Source: Pseudacidovorax intermedius (lineage in GTDB: Bacteria; Pseudomonadota; Gammaproteobacteria; Burkholderiales; Burkholderiaceae_C). From it: a DNA stretch of 64,000 nt. The position numbers and the translations under genes are program-made. Below, one piece after another: positions 53,201-60,959 of the stretch (its first letter is position 1; each line of letters starts with the position of its first letter). A model generated the notes under the pieces. That model ran no database searches and had not been told where the DNA came from. It saw only the letters and a list, made by a program, of their open reading frames with translations. The DNA is taken from positions 124,001-188,000 of the forward strand of contig NZ_LDSL01000051.1 of the NCBI RefSeq assembly GCF_001476815.1. Reading direction: 5' to 3'.

Positions 53201-55504
53201 GCAGTCCGCCCACGTGAGCTGCACGAATTGCATCGTCAGTTCAAACCGCGGCACCGCCGCCGCCGGCGGCAGGATCGCGATCCCGGCGGAAATGGGCGAG
53301 GACCACCGGCCCGTCATGGAGCGATGGGCCGCCCACACGCTCTGCGCACCGGCAGGGAACCAGCCGAGCGACGCCGTGAGGGCGCGGCCGTCAAATCGCA
53401 CGTCGGCCGCGCCGGCGGGCCAGGTCGCGCCGCGGCGCACCTGCGTGCCGTCCCACTCGATCTGATCGACGCCCACCGGGGCACCCCAGCGCGCACGAAT
53501 GCCGTCCTCGGCCACCCACAAGGCCAGGCCCTGCACCTCGGCCGGGTTGCCGGTGTTGCCCTCCAGCGTATGGCCGGCGTAGGCCCATGCCGAGGCCGTG
53601 AAGGTCGTTTCAAAGCGAACGCGGACCGTGTAGTCCTCGCCCACGTCCAGGCCCAGCAGGAACGTTTCTACGGCGTCGCCAGCCAGCTCGACGTCGTTCC
53701 AGGGCGGCGCGTCCGGCGCGTCCGCCTGGCCCGGGTCGGTCGCCCCGGTGCGCCATTGCACGCGCACACGGCCGCCGAACAGGACGTAGCTGCTGGCCGA
53801 CTGCGCCCAGCTGACCCGGGCGCGCACCATCGCGCTGCCGACCTGCATCGCCAGCTGGTCGCGCCCGCTCTCGACCTTGAGGCTGTGCGGCGGCGCCGGC
53901 GGCGCGTAGGGGTTGGGCAGGTTGGAATTCGGCGCGGCATCGGCCAGCACCTCGTCGGCCGTGTCGTAGAAGGCGGACTCATCCTCTTCCACCTCCAGCG
54001 TCAAGGGCGCGGCACCGCCGTACAGCCAATCCGTCACGGTGAACGGCTTGTTCTCGAACCCGAGGAAGTCGCTCGAAAGCAAGATGCGATCGCCCGGCTG
54101 CAGGTGCCATGCGAGCATCTTGGGATAGATCCGCAGCACCAGACCGCCACGGCTGCGCTCGACCCGCACGCGCGCGAGCTGGTGGCAGCGCACGTGCGCA
54201 CCCGTGAAGGCCAGCGCCATGTCGCAAATCTTGGCGCGCGGGTCAAGGGCGAGGAACGTCGCGTTCTGGTACTGCGCGAAGTCCGAGCTGACGCCGTTCT
54301 GCGCGGCGTTCACGTAGGTGCCGCGTGCCGTGTTGTAGACGCGCTCGCCCGGGTTGGCCGTCTGCACCACCTCGGAAGGCTGGAGCATGTCGACATCGCC
54401 CAAGGACAGGACCGGCGTGGTCCAGGCGCCGGCGTGGATGCGCCAGACGCCGCCGCTCTGCATGCTGAATCCCGCCATGGACTCTTCCAGCTGCTGGCGA
54501 GTGCTGTCACGGTCCTGATCGCTGCGGAACATGCCATCGCACACGTACAGGGCACGGCTGTTGCCGTAGTTCTCCGCGTCGCCGTCGGCCTCGCCGCCGT
54601 AGACCTCGACGTCGCACGCGTTGGCGGCGGCGATCAGGGCGGCTGCGTCGATCTGGTCCCAGCTCGCGCCGTAACCCTGCTCCGACGTGATGAAGTCGGC
54701 CAGGCACAGCGCCGGATTGCGCGAGTAGCCGCGCAGGCCCGTGCGAATGTCCAGAATGGACGCTTTGCCTCGCACCTTCGCCGTGATCGTCGGCGGGCCA
54801 CCTTGGAAGCGGTCCATGATCTTGTTGACGGACACGATGGCATAGGTGAAGCCGGACAGCTTGTGATCGGCGGTCCACATGCCAGGCGCACCGCCGATCG
54901 CACCATTGCACTGGTCGATCAGCCACTGATCCGCCACGTCCACGCCGCCCGGCGACAGGTGGATGCCGACGTGCACCATCGGCCCGTGGTCGAAGTCCAT
55001 GAAGCCGCCGGGCTGCTTGAACAACGCTTCGTTGGTCGTCCAGCCGTCGGCGCCGGCCAGCACCGCGTCGTCATCGATGTAGATTTCTTCGATGGCCTCG
55101 CAGGGATGGGCAGCGAACACCATCACGATGTGCGTCCACTGCGCACCGGCGCCCGTCGTGACCATGCCCACGATGGCGCCGCCAATGCGCCCGGGCGAGC
55201 CATAGACCACGGCATGCGGCGAATCGCTCTGCAGGAGCGTGACGCGACGGTCCGCGAGGTTGGCGATGTCCTGCTGTAGCTTGCTGGCGGCCTCCTGCCG
55301 GGCACGGCGCTTTTGCTGAGCGGTGGAGTAGGCCGTGCTGGCGATGCTGACCACCGTCAGCGCCGCGGAAATGATGGTGCCCCAGGAAGCCGCGGCGACC
55401 GCGGAAGCCGCCCAGGAATAGATGCTGCCGACGATGGCCGACACGGGCTCGGCCCGCGCCGGCAGCGCCGCCACCGCCAGGGCGAACAGGAGCAGCGCGC
55501 GCAT
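47279..55504 (-). CDS. J-like host specificity / tail tip protein
   Basis: 2741 residues from the ATG at 55504 (an ATG at 55516 adds four). It is the central tail-tip protein that recognises the host, as lambda gpJ. Parts in order: a hydrophobic signal-like start (MRALLLFALAVAALPARA), the TipJ-type core to about residue 620, fibronectin-like beta modules (about 620-860), an Ala-rich coiled coil (about 865-960), a repeated region of glycan-binding-like modules (about 1090-2390), and a C-terminal fibre domain. The module order is A-B-C-B'-A' with coiled-coil linkers. Length is more than twice that of lambda J (1132). Confidence 0.93.
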   Translation of the reverse strand: MRALLLFALAVAALPARAEPVSAIVGSIYSWAASAVAAASWGTIISAALTVVSIASTAYSTAQQKRRARQEAASKLQQDIANLADRRVTLLQSDSPHAVVYGSPGRIGGAIVGMVTTGAGAQWTHIVMVFAAHPCEAIEEIYIDDDAVLAGADGWTTNEALFKQPGGFMDFDHGPMVHVGIHLSPGGVDVADQWLIDQCNGAIGGAPGMWTADHKLSGFTYAIVSVNKIMDRFQGGPPTITAKVRGKASILDIRTGLRGYSRNPALCLADFITSEQGYGASWDQIDAAALIAAANACDVEVYGGEADGDAENYGNSRALYVCDGMFRSDQDRDSTRQQLEESMAGFSMQSGGVWRIHAGAWTTPVLSLGDVDMLQPSEVVQTANPGERVYNTARGTYVNAAQNGVSSDFAQYQNATFLALDPRAKICDMALAFTGAHVRCHQLARVRVERSRGGLVLRIYPKMLAWHLQPGDRILLSSDFLGFENKPFTVTDWLYGGAAPLTLEVEEDESAFYDTADEVLADAAPNSNLPNPYAPPAPPHSLKVESGRDQLAMQVGSAMVRARVSWAQSASSYVLFGGRVRVQWRTGATDPGQADAPDAPPWNDVELAGDAVETFLLGLDVGEDYTVRVRFETTFTASAWAYAGHTLEGNTGNPAEVQGLALWVAEDGIRARWGAPVGVDQIEWDGTQVRRGATWPAGAADVRFDGRALTASLGWFPAGAQSVWAAHRSMTGRWSSPISAGIAILPPAAAVPRFELTMQFVQLTWADCRTTQPVSHYVIRQGAAWETAETVGQATGTSFSLQGRVGASTYWVAAVDVAGNAGAPGAVNVTVDQLIEGALEVLDKQLGDAFELLQQDLTDTNRDWAAAVAAEAQNRAAAVLQAAQKSAGDLAIEAQARAAAITAASAAEAQQRAAAIGAEAQARAADMAAAVVARNAAIQQSAAALQASIDALHVQLGDIIGAAEYDPAQAYEVGELVKSGGKLYRSIAATVGNAPPNAVYWQLVGNYDSLGEAVAALAAQTEDHSARIQQTEEGLTAQASQIGGVASRLQTVERDSTAHSGAIVGLQSFTSDINGRLTSAAQNVLDLQALTRLDLGGLVRDGQMDRAGTWLGVARIARSAAGVPAGAPTPYVGFLTGRDSYEYGQAFNVRRGDRYWATATAASASAALPFTVGFHFHNPETNQHHWHAADAIYSTAGAWRRLEGEVPAPDWATVGEVWLQINGSGDLSGEGWYVTNIDARNIASQGVTKAAIQAQATANQATSARVDQQGSTLASHSSDILRLTGDVAGKADATVVQSIQQTVQQHGADLTTQSGQLVSLANRMTGAEGTTAAQAGLIGELQSNVSSINGQLTAHTQRLDQQQAAIGTKASASALDATNVTVGTLTGQLGSEAARTTALTARMDNLAVGAANLLTGTRDWTSLGLRSGGTTLDGEFRGLKVLRSDGAWQYGTFPLRVDAGQTYALSFWGRSTAENPASGGVYWFNGTKEVDWVLTGEMRRYAWLFTPGETVDVQVRIESHNASPAHPIWIAGLKVERGNVVTDWAPSAGDLSAADARLIAESSARVDADSALSGQLVSMAGQVAGKADSSALQAVQQTVQQHGSDIAAQSTRYDGLAARVGTVESKEATNAGAISQLQAGATQFDGRLNAQAQDVVVLDAKYDRRTSNDGANWIDNPALIATADGWSLTERRAATDADVPAGAPSAYVAHLQNRDVFVGRSVTVSPGGRLYASAWMARGAPATYGAAVGFAFLDRNGIVMDFRAVGGLGGAVGQWEFVAGEVDVPAGAVAARGWFQIGTFSDYAAQRVFAALPEFRSASVTAAVRGTLAAQAQALQQTTARLDQQGSDIASQSGQLVSLTNRMTGAEGTSTAQAGLIGELQSNVSSISGQLTAHTQRLDQQQAAIGTKASASALDATNVTVGNLSTQLGSEAARTTALTARMDNLAVGAANLLTGTQDWSGAAFSWGANALDGEVHGLKVLRSDGNWAYRSFAARIEADQPYVFSFWGRCLPGANNHVGIFWFTGHDEQSFLLTGEWKRYSWAFRRSQLADVYVRIEPWDAAGDRPVWVAGLKLERGTVATDWTPSPGDLSAADARLIAEAKARADADTAQSGQLVSLAGQVAGKADSSALQSVQQSVQQQGADIAAQSQRYDGLASRVGTVEGKEASNSAAIGVLQASTTDINGRLISTADNVVNLQALTRLDLGSLVRDGRMDRAGTWTDLIRTPRDAAGVPPGAPTPFVGFKVGRDSYEHGQGFYVKRGERYWAAATVASSQAALPFTLGFHFYNPQTNQHHWHAADATYTTAGQWKRLEGEVPVPDWAVSADLWMQIGGGGDLSGEGWYVTDVDARNISSQSVTKAAIQAQATANQATSARVDQQGSDLAAQAASVTTLKARADGFDSKAATIEQSLSVTATTAGKALARYTFRLDVDGRISGMVNDNDGQTSRMAFLTDVFSITSPGYADKPVFTVGTVGGAGALGFRGDMYLDGSITARSLSVQQLSAITGNLGTIYSASIVLQSGTDGGGEYWGTFRTPGKWFNDGQWGFVFGRRGTDGAVGVDITGPNMGLQMFTWANHFRFFGPGFELNSWSGLTINAVDVIDTLTVRGGAITTAMGSEGTDYLQVNFSVPAGQTWRVACHTLALNGDGSHFVLLRRHNDGAALQYSGSERGNLRLWDLGPGSYGVQVSVKNFWGGIGTGNERQNGHAGYYADWGPPAFYTQDGAYQNRGYLTAVLHVCKRA
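50815..51575 (-). repeat. J-protein module B, first copy (second copy 49198-49955)
   Basis: Shared landmarks are NRMTGAEGT, GLIGELQSNVSSI, HTQRLDQQQAAIGTKASAS, AVGAANLLTGT, GLKVLRSDG and TDW-PS-GDLSAADARLIAE. The linkers are almost identical; the central jelly-roll-like part has diverged more. Confidence 0.85.
51690..52250 (-). repeat. J-protein module A, first copy (second copy 48358-48930)
   Basis: Both copies run from QALTRLDLG through LVRDG-MDRAGTW, GFHF-NP-TNQHHWHAAD and LSGEGWYVT to the linker QATANQATSARVDQQGS. They are alike at protein level throughout but differ at many codons. The second copy begins near 48930 and ends near 48358. Confidence 0.85.
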
Positions 55505-55938
55505 CACAGCGACCATGCGGCCTCCGCACTGGTGATCGGCAGGAACTCCAGGCGATCCGTGCCCGGCGCCACGATGTGCGAACCCGTGCAGACGCCGAAG
55601 CTGTAGCCAGACACCCGGCCCACTCTGCCGCCGCTGCGGGCCAGCACCACGTCGCCGCGGCGAGCGGTCAGGCCATGGCGCGACGGGCCAAGCAGGAACT
55701 CACCCGCCGCAATGAACGACTCCCGCGCAGGCGCGCCGGCGCCGGCCTGGCGCACGAAACGCAGCGCGCGCAGCAGACTGCCGCCATCGAGCGGCGCGCC
55801 GCTGCCGCGCAGCGGCTCGAGGGCATCGTGCCCCGTGCGCAGCTTCACCCAATCGGCAGCGACATGGGCGCAATCGTGCTGGAAATACTCGAAGGGAACC
55901 GCGCGGCGCGCGTTCACGAAGGCGTCTAACTCTGTCAC
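55504..55938 (-). CDS. tail-tip cell-wall peptidase (NlpC/P60-like, DUF6950 type)
   Basis: 144 residues from GTG at 55938, whose GTGA overlaps the stop of the DUF2163 gene. The Cys nucleophile is Cys23 in FQHDCAHVAADW; a His in TGSHIV near the end completes the pair. Lambda gpK and related proteins at this position cut peptidoglycan during entry. It is small for the family, consistent with a stand-alone peptidase domain. Its stop shares one base with the J-gene start. Confidence 0.78.
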   Translation of the reverse strand: MTELDAFVNARRAVPFEYFQHDCAHVAADWVKLRTGHDALEPLRGSGAPLDGGSLLRALRFVRQAGAGAPARESFIAAGEFLLGPSRHGLTARRGDVVLARSGGRVGRVSGYSFGVCTGSHIVAPGTDRLEFLPITSAEAAWSL

Positions 55939-56552
55939 CGGTAGCCCAGCATGTTTCGGATGTACATATAGGCTTGGAATGCCTTCCCAGCCCAAACCGT
56001 GGGATTGCCCACGAGGCTCTGCAGGTACTCGAACCCACGTTCGCCGGCGAAGCGGCGCACGTGCTGCGTGTGGTTCATGCGCAGGCTGGACGGGTTGCTG
56101 CGCACGTCGTAGCTGACGGTCCGGCACGTCATGCTGATGGCCGCTCCACCGTCCTTGGCGCCGATTCCCATCTGGTCCATGACGCCAGCGAAGCGCAGGA
56201 CCGGCGCGCCGTTGATCTGCAGCGTGTGGGCATCCAGCAGCGCGACCCAGACCCGGGCCGGGCGGTCGCGGTACTCGTGTGGGCTGCTCAGCGCAAAGGC
56301 GCGTAGGTCCAAGGGCACAGGTGACAGCTCGAGCTCCAACTTCTCGCCGGCGCCGTCGTCGCTCTCGTGCATTTCTCCCACCTTGCCGAGGGCGCCGACG
56401 CCCTTCCACGTGTAGCCCATGACTTCGACGTCCATCGGCCACGTCGTCAGGCGCAGCACGCCCGTCGTGGGCCGCAGCTCCACCAGGGCCAGCTCCCCGT
56501 AGGCACCGGCGCCGGCGAGTGCGGCAAAGCTGGCATCAACGCCGACCGTCAT
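55935..56552 (-). CDS. tail-tip protein with DUF2163-like fold
   Basis: 205 residues from the ATG at 56552 (ATGA overlap with the gene upstream). The protein is beta-rich with conserved-looking LALVELRPTTG and WPMDVEVMGYTWKG segments near the start and a cysteine-containing MTCRTVSYDV block. DUF2163 proteins are hub components in siphovirus and gene-transfer-agent tails. It lies between the tail-tip protein and the peptidase as expected. Confidence 0.75.
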   Translation of the reverse strand: MTVGVDASFAALAGAGAYGELALVELRPTTGVLRLTTWPMDVEVMGYTWKGVGALGKVGEMHESDDGAGEKLELELSPVPLDLRAFALSSPHEYRDRPARVWVALLDAHTLQINGAPVLRFAGVMDQMGIGAKDGGAAISMTCRTVSYDVRSNPSSLRMNHTQHVRRFAGERGFEYLQSLVGNPTVWAGKAFQAYMYIRNMLGYR

Positions 56553-57193
56553 TCCCAGCTCTCCGCAAGGTCCAGGCTGTGGCCGCCCTCGAACGGGGCC
56601 CACACGGCGGGCGTCGCCTTCCAGCTCGCCTCGGCGGTCGTGCGCCGCATGAGGCACGAGGGCCGATCCCACACCACGGCCGCACCAGCCGCCACGGACA
56701 GCCGCAGCGGCGGCGCGAACTCGATCGCCATCTGATTTCCGGCAACCACCGTGCTGGCCTGCACGTGCAGCAGCTGGCGGCCTGGGCCTTCGCTGTCCTG
56801 GCCGACCCCGATCCAGTCCCCGATCAGCAGCGTGCGGCCGTTCTGGCCAGCGCTGACCTCGACCAGCATTGAGGACGCGCCGGCGGGCACGCGCGCCGCG
56901 GTGCGCCACTCGCCGCGGGCGGTGCCGCGCGGCTCGGGATTGCCGAAGTCCCACACGGCCAGGCGGTTGACCTGGCCATTCATGGCGTGCTGCAGGGCGC
57001 GCCAGTGCGCGATGACCTCGGGGTCTTCTTCGCGCTCGTTGCTGACGATGGCACACGTGCGGCGCATGGGGCCGCGCACCGCGACCTGGGTTGAGCCGGT
57101 ATCGGGGTTGCTCTTCGTCAGGTCGAAGGACAGCAGGCCCCAGGTGATCGACGCGATGTTGACCAGATCGTCCAAGAGGATGACGCGGCTCAT
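56549..57193 (-). CDS. minor tail protein
   Basis: 214 residues from the ATG at 57193, with four-base overlaps on both sides. It opens with MSRVILLDDLVNIASITWGL and is beta-rich. Position straight after the tape measure is that of the distal tail protein. No close family is recognised, so the role is from order only. Confidence 0.72.
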   Translation of the reverse strand: MSRVILLDDLVNIASITWGLLSFDLTKSNPDTGSTQVAVRGPMRRTCAIVSNEREEDPEVIAHWRALQHAMNGQVNRLAVWDFGNPEPRGTARGEWRTAARVPAGASSMLVEVSAGQNGRTLLIGDWIGVGQDSEGPGRQLLHVQASTVVAGNQMAIEFAPPLRLSVAAGAAVVWDRPSCLMRRTTAEASWKATPAVWAPFEGGHSLDLAESWE

Positions 57194-59466
57194 GACGGCA
57201 TCACCCCCGCGCGCTTGAGTTGCTCGGCGAACTGGCGCAGGGCGTTGTTCACCACGGCTTGCGTCGTGGCGATCACAGATGCGCGGTCCGAACGCGCATC
57301 CACGTTCGTGTGCAGCACGGGCGCGAACGTGACGCCGCCGCCTTGCGCGTCGGGGTCGGCCGCGCGGTTGTAGCGCGCGGGCGTGATCTTCTCGCCCTTG
57401 TGGACCACGGCCAGCATGTCCTGCGGCACGTAGTTGGTGCCGGTGTCCATGCGCGGCGCGTTGATGAGCGCGCTGACGTCGAAGCCCTTCGCGGCGCCGA
57501 GGCCGGCGACGGCGCCGTCCAGCGTGGCCTGAGTGGCTGCGCTGTAGCCGCCCCCGCTGACCAGGCCCAGCACGCCGCCAATGGCCTTCAACGCGGCGCC
57601 GAAGGTGCCCGAGCCCGAACCGCCCTCCACGAGGTCGCCGAACATGGCCCGCGACAGCTTCGCCGCGGCGGCCTCGGCGGCCATGCGCAAGACCAGCTGC
57701 AGCCACGCCTTTCCGATGTTGTCGAACTGGCCTGTGACGGCGTCATACAGGCCCTGGCCGATCTGGTCCTGAATGTTGCCGGCGGCACGCTTGGCGAACT
57801 CGTCCGCCTCGCTGCCGAGGCTCTTAAGGGCCTTCTCACCTTCCTGATAGGCGCCCCACGCGCCGGAAACCGCTCGGGTGTACGTCTCCTGATTGATGGC
57901 ACCGGAGGCCAACAGGCCGTTGAGGCGCTCCACCTCGGCCGTGTAAGCCTCCAGCGGCGTGCGGGTCTGCTCCATGATCCGTCTGCCCTCCTCCAGCTGC
58001 TTTTGCCAGGCGCTTTCGCGCTCTGCGCGCTCCTTCTCTTCCTTCTTGGCGTTCTCTTTGCGCTCGTTCGCCGCATCGACGGCTGCAGACGCGCGCAGCA
58101 CTCGCTGCAGCACCTCTTCCGTGACGACTCCACCTGCGGCGCGGATACGCTGAATCTCAGTCAGCGCCTGCTCCACCTGGCTCAGGTCTTCGGCCCTCTC
58201 CAGCTGCTTGTTGAGCGTTTCCAGGTAGCGCTTCGCCGCGGCCTCGGGGTCTTTCGCCTTCTCGTCCTTTCCGCCCCCGCCCGAGCCGCCGCCGGCGGCC
58301 CTCTTGAGCTTCGGCTCTTCCGCCTTGCGAGTGCGGCGGTCCACCTGATCGGCGTAGTCATCCACCAGGTCCAAAGCCTGCGCGCGCTGCTGCCGCTGCC
58401 AGTAGGCTTTGGTCGCCATCGACTCTTCCAGGTACTTCCGTGCAGCGGCGCGCCGCTCGTCAGTCTGTGCCTCCTTGAAAAAGCGCTCCGCGTGCTCGAT
58501 GTCCTTGTTGGCTGCGACAATGTTCGTGCCTGCAAGCGTTTCGCCCTTCTTCCGGCCACCGATCCCGAACTCCGACGCGACATAGTCATAGAAGATGCGC
58601 CCTTTGGCCGGGCTCGATGCGAAGGCAACGATGTCCGTTCCAGCTTCGATGGCTGCCTTGGACACCTGCGTCATCCAGCCCAAAAGGGTCTGGAACGCAC
58701 GCTTCGTGTCATCCGACTCAAGGGTTTGGTTCAGCTGCTCGACGCTGTCCTTGAGCTGCCGCATGCTGCCGGTGTCGCCGGTCAGCAGGCTGTCGATGTT
58801 GTTCTGCAGCGCGCTGAGGGCACCACCGAAGGTGTCGCGCGCGGCCTTCGCGGCGCCGCCATAGCTGGACTCCAGCGCCTGCAGGATGATCCCCTGCGCC
58901 TCGGCCGTCTTGCCGGTGGCCTCCAGCTGCTTGACCAGCTCTTTCTGGTCGTCGGTGAAGCGAAAACCCTGCTTGGACAGCGCCGTGAGGCCCTGGCTTG
59001 GCACATCGAGGGCCTTGCCAATGGTCTCGGCCGATTGGTTCAGGTCCATGCCGAGGCGGGCCGACATGTCGATGACGGCCTGCATCGCCCTGGGCACCTG
59101 CTCGCCGACCACGCCCGTGTAGCTGAGCAGACGGGTCTGGGCCTTGTTGATGTCGCCGTCGCTGAACACGCTGTTCTTCTGCAGCTCGGCGGCCATGTCG
59201 TTGAGCTGGTCGAGCGACCAGCCGGCCGCCTCGCCCGTGGAGCGCAGCACGGCCGCCAGCTGGGCCTGCTCCTGCTCGGCGTCACGCGTTTCATGGAGAA
59301 ACTTCGTCATGACGCTGGAAACGGACAGGCCCGCAAACGCGCCTGCCAGCACGCCCTGCAGCGACCCGACGCCAGCGATGACGCCGTCCACCTCGCGATT
59401 CAGGGCGTCGAACGCGCCCTTCGTCGCATTCTTCGCCGTCAGCAGGATCGAGATTTCAGCGGTCAT
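57190..59466 (-). CDS. tail length tape measure protein
   Basis: 758 residues. The N-terminal region (about 1-220) resembles lambdoid tape measures, with LLTAKNATKGAFDALNREV and SSVMTKFLHETRDAEQ. The middle is charged coiled coil, interrupted by a Gly-rich hinge (GGGSGGGGKDEK, near 395). Near residue 640-665 a Gly-rich hydrophobic stretch may span a membrane. Length sets tail length; at about 1.5 angstrom per residue this predicts a tail of roughly 110 nm. It is encoded directly after the G/GT genes as usual. Confidence 0.93.
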   Translation of the reverse strand: MTAEISILLTAKNATKGAFDALNREVDGVIAGVGSLQGVLAGAFAGLSVSSVMTKFLHETRDAEQEQAQLAAVLRSTGEAAGWSLDQLNDMAAELQKNSVFSDGDINKAQTRLLSYTGVVGEQVPRAMQAVIDMSARLGMDLNQSAETIGKALDVPSQGLTALSKQGFRFTDDQKELVKQLEATGKTAEAQGIILQALESSYGGAAKAARDTFGGALSALQNNIDSLLTGDTGSMRQLKDSVEQLNQTLESDDTKRAFQTLLGWMTQVSKAAIEAGTDIVAFASSPAKGRIFYDYVASEFGIGGRKKGETLAGTNIVAANKDIEHAERFFKEAQTDERRAAARKYLEESMATKAYWQRQQRAQALDLVDDYADQVDRRTRKAEEPKLKRAAGGGSGGGGKDEKAKDPEAAAKRYLETLNKQLERAEDLSQVEQALTEIQRIRAAGGVVTEEVLQRVLRASAAVDAANERKENAKKEEKERAERESAWQKQLEEGRRIMEQTRTPLEAYTAEVERLNGLLASGAINQETYTRAVSGAWGAYQEGEKALKSLGSEADEFAKRAAGNIQDQIGQGLYDAVTGQFDNIGKAWLQLVLRMAAEAAAAKLSRAMFGDLVEGGSGSGTFGAALKAIGGVLGLVSGGGYSAATQATLDGAVAGLGAAKGFDVSALINAPRMDTGTNYVPQDMLAVVHKGEKITPARYNRAADPDAQGGGVTFAPVLHTNVDARSDRASVIATTQAVVNNALRQFAEQLKRAGVMPS

Positions 59467-59484
59467 CGCGCCCGCCCCCTTCCA

Positions 59485-59850
59485 TTACCGCCGCCTGCCG
59501 GCCTGGCTGGCCCGCGCGAGCGCCAGGACGTCCCGGCCCTTCGTGACGCGCCGCACCTGCCCGGCACCGGGCACGGGCGAATCCGCCCAAGGGTCGGGCG
59601 CCATGAAGTCCGAGGCGAGCCACGGCCGGCGCACACCCTTGCGCGTCGACGGCCCCTGATAGACCGCCGCCAGCAGCTGCGCATGCCGCAACTGCGCCAC
59701 GCGGGGATGCAGCTGCTCCGCTTTCAACATGACTCGCCAATGCTCGAACTCCTGCGCACTCAGATTGCGGCCTGCCAGGCCGGCCAACGTGCACCCCAGC
59801 AACTTCGCGAGCACATAGGCATCGCGAAGTGCGGGGTGCTCCCTCAGTTT
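59485..59850 (-). CDS. T extension of the tail chaperone (made by -1 frameshift)
   Basis: About 120 residues in the -1 frame after gene G, with no convincing start of its own. The first codons after the shift give KKLREHPALRDAYVLAK. Conserved-looking pieces are AGRNLSAQEFEHW and QLRHAQLLAAVYQG, as in T-type tail assembly proteins. The fusion GT would run from 60290 to 59485. The T part is thought to recruit the tape measure to the chaperone G in lambda. Confidence 0.85.
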   Translation of the reverse strand, partial: KLREHPALRDAYVLAKLLGCTLAGLAGRNLSAQEFEHWRVMLKAEQLHPRVAQLRHAQLLAAVYQGPSTRKGVRRPWLASDFMAPDPWADSPVPGAGQVRRVTKGRDVLALARASQAGRRR

Positions 59851-60290
59851 TTTTCCGCGTCCTCCGCCGAGCCATTCAGCCGGCGCGCGACGTTGAACAG
59901 GTGCAGCGCCTCTTCCCGGTGCCGCACGCCGAACACGTTCCATTCGGCATAGGTCTTGAGCGGTGCGCCATCCACGCCCAGCACCTGGCGGGCGAGCGTG
60001 CGCACGGTCTTTTCCACTGCCGCACGAACTGCGGCTTCCCGCTCGTCCTCGCCGGCGCGCGGCTTCTCGCGCGAGGCCATGACGTCATCGGCCAGGACTT
60101 CGGTGAAGAGCGCGCCGCGCACGATGACCTTGCCGAGGGTGGCCGAGGGCACCTCTTCGGCGGGAACGCCATCCGGCACCCCCGCGAAGGCAACGGCACC
60201 TGCGCCGGCTCCGCCGACCGTTGCAAGCACTGCGGGTTGCGCGCCCACCTCGTCACGGAACGCGTTGCTGACCTTGATCGACTTCGTCAT
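59844..60290 (-). CDS. tail assembly chaperone G
   Basis: 148 residues from the ATG at 60290. It is helical, with a Gly/Ala-rich segment (about 20-45) and a C-terminal region WNVFGVRHREEALHLFNVARRL. It ends KN-stop at the slippery site. Lambda gpG and gpGT keep the tape measure soluble and guide tube assembly. It begins four bases after the tube gene. Confidence 0.85.
   Translation of the reverse strand: MTKSIKVSNAFRDEVGAQPAVLATVGGAGAGAVAFAGVPDGVPAEEVPSATLGKVIVRGALFTEVLADDVMASREKPRAGEDEREAAVRAAVEKTVRTLARQVLGVDGAPLKTYAEWNVFGVRHREEALHLFNVARRLNGSAEDAEKN
59847..59853 (-). other. -1 ribosomal frameshift slippery heptamer A AAA AAC
   Basis: The minus-strand zero frame reads GAA AAA AAC TGA, with a run of seven A (59848-59854). 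Tandem slippage by -1 avoids the stop directly after it and enters the T frame. The stop adjoining the site should pause ribosomes and favour slipping. Confidence 0.85.
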
Positions 60291-60294
60291 GGCG

Positions 60295-60948
60295 TCAGGC
60301 ACCCTCACCCGCAATCGTGGCGAGCGGGCCACGCACGTTGATCTTGATCGGCGTGGTCACAGGCTGGCCCGAGGCGCCGCCCGGTGCCATCGAGGCGCTG
60401 GGCATGCCCGCAAACAGCAGCGTGGTGCCGTCGGCCCAGGTGAACCGCACGGCGCAGCTGCTGCGTTTCATCGCTGCGGCCTTGAGGGCCAAGAGCGCCG
60501 GGTCCGTGGGCACCCACAGCGAGCCGAACGAATACACGATCGGCGAGGGCTTGCCCGGGACCGAATGGTCCGGGCGCGGATGGATGGTGTTGATGTTCAC
60601 GTCCGGCGCCTCGCCGCCGCTCGGCGTGATTTCCTGCAGCGTCTCGGCCTCGGCGCCAAAGGTGATGAGCTGCAAGGTGCTGCCATCTGCCAGGGCGCCG
60701 CGGAAGCCCGTGGAGTCCACGCCGCGCAGCTTGAAACCGTCGACGGTGGGGTCGTCAACGATGCCGACGGCGTAGTCCAGCGCACCGATGCCGCGGATGC
60801 GCAGGAAGACGGGCGCGCCCTCCTGCAGCCCATGGCCCACGCACAGAATGATGGTGTCGGCGCCCTTGGTGACGCCGGTGACGGCCTTCGTGGCACCCAG
60901 GACGGTCTGCACCGCCACGCTCACGTCAGCCCAGATTTGCACGTCCAT
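60295..60948 (-). CDS. major tail tube protein
   Basis: 217 residues from the ATG at 60948. It is beta-rich (VQIWADVSVAVQTVLG; GTTLLFAGMPS), with a long central region typical of lambda V-type tube proteins. Position between the tail-completion gene and G/GT identifies it. It ends IAGEGA four bases before G. Confidence 0.85.
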   Translation of the reverse strand: MDVQIWADVSVAVQTVLGATKAVTGVTKGADTIILCVGHGLQEGAPVFLRIRGIGALDYAVGIVDDPTVDGFKLRGVDSTGFRGALADGSTLQLITFGAEAETLQEITPSGGEAPDVNINTIHPRPDHSVPGKPSPIVYSFGSLWVPTDPALLALKAAAMKRSSCAVRFTWADGTTLLFAGMPSASMAPGGASGQPVTTPIKINVRGPLATIAGEGA

Positions 60949-60959
60949 GTGCGCTCCAG

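Noticed and set aside
53177-55279. Long plus-strand frame opposite the J gene, and similar ones opposite the tape measure and rnr genes
   Set aside because: All mirror strong minus-strand genes and have shadow-type composition.
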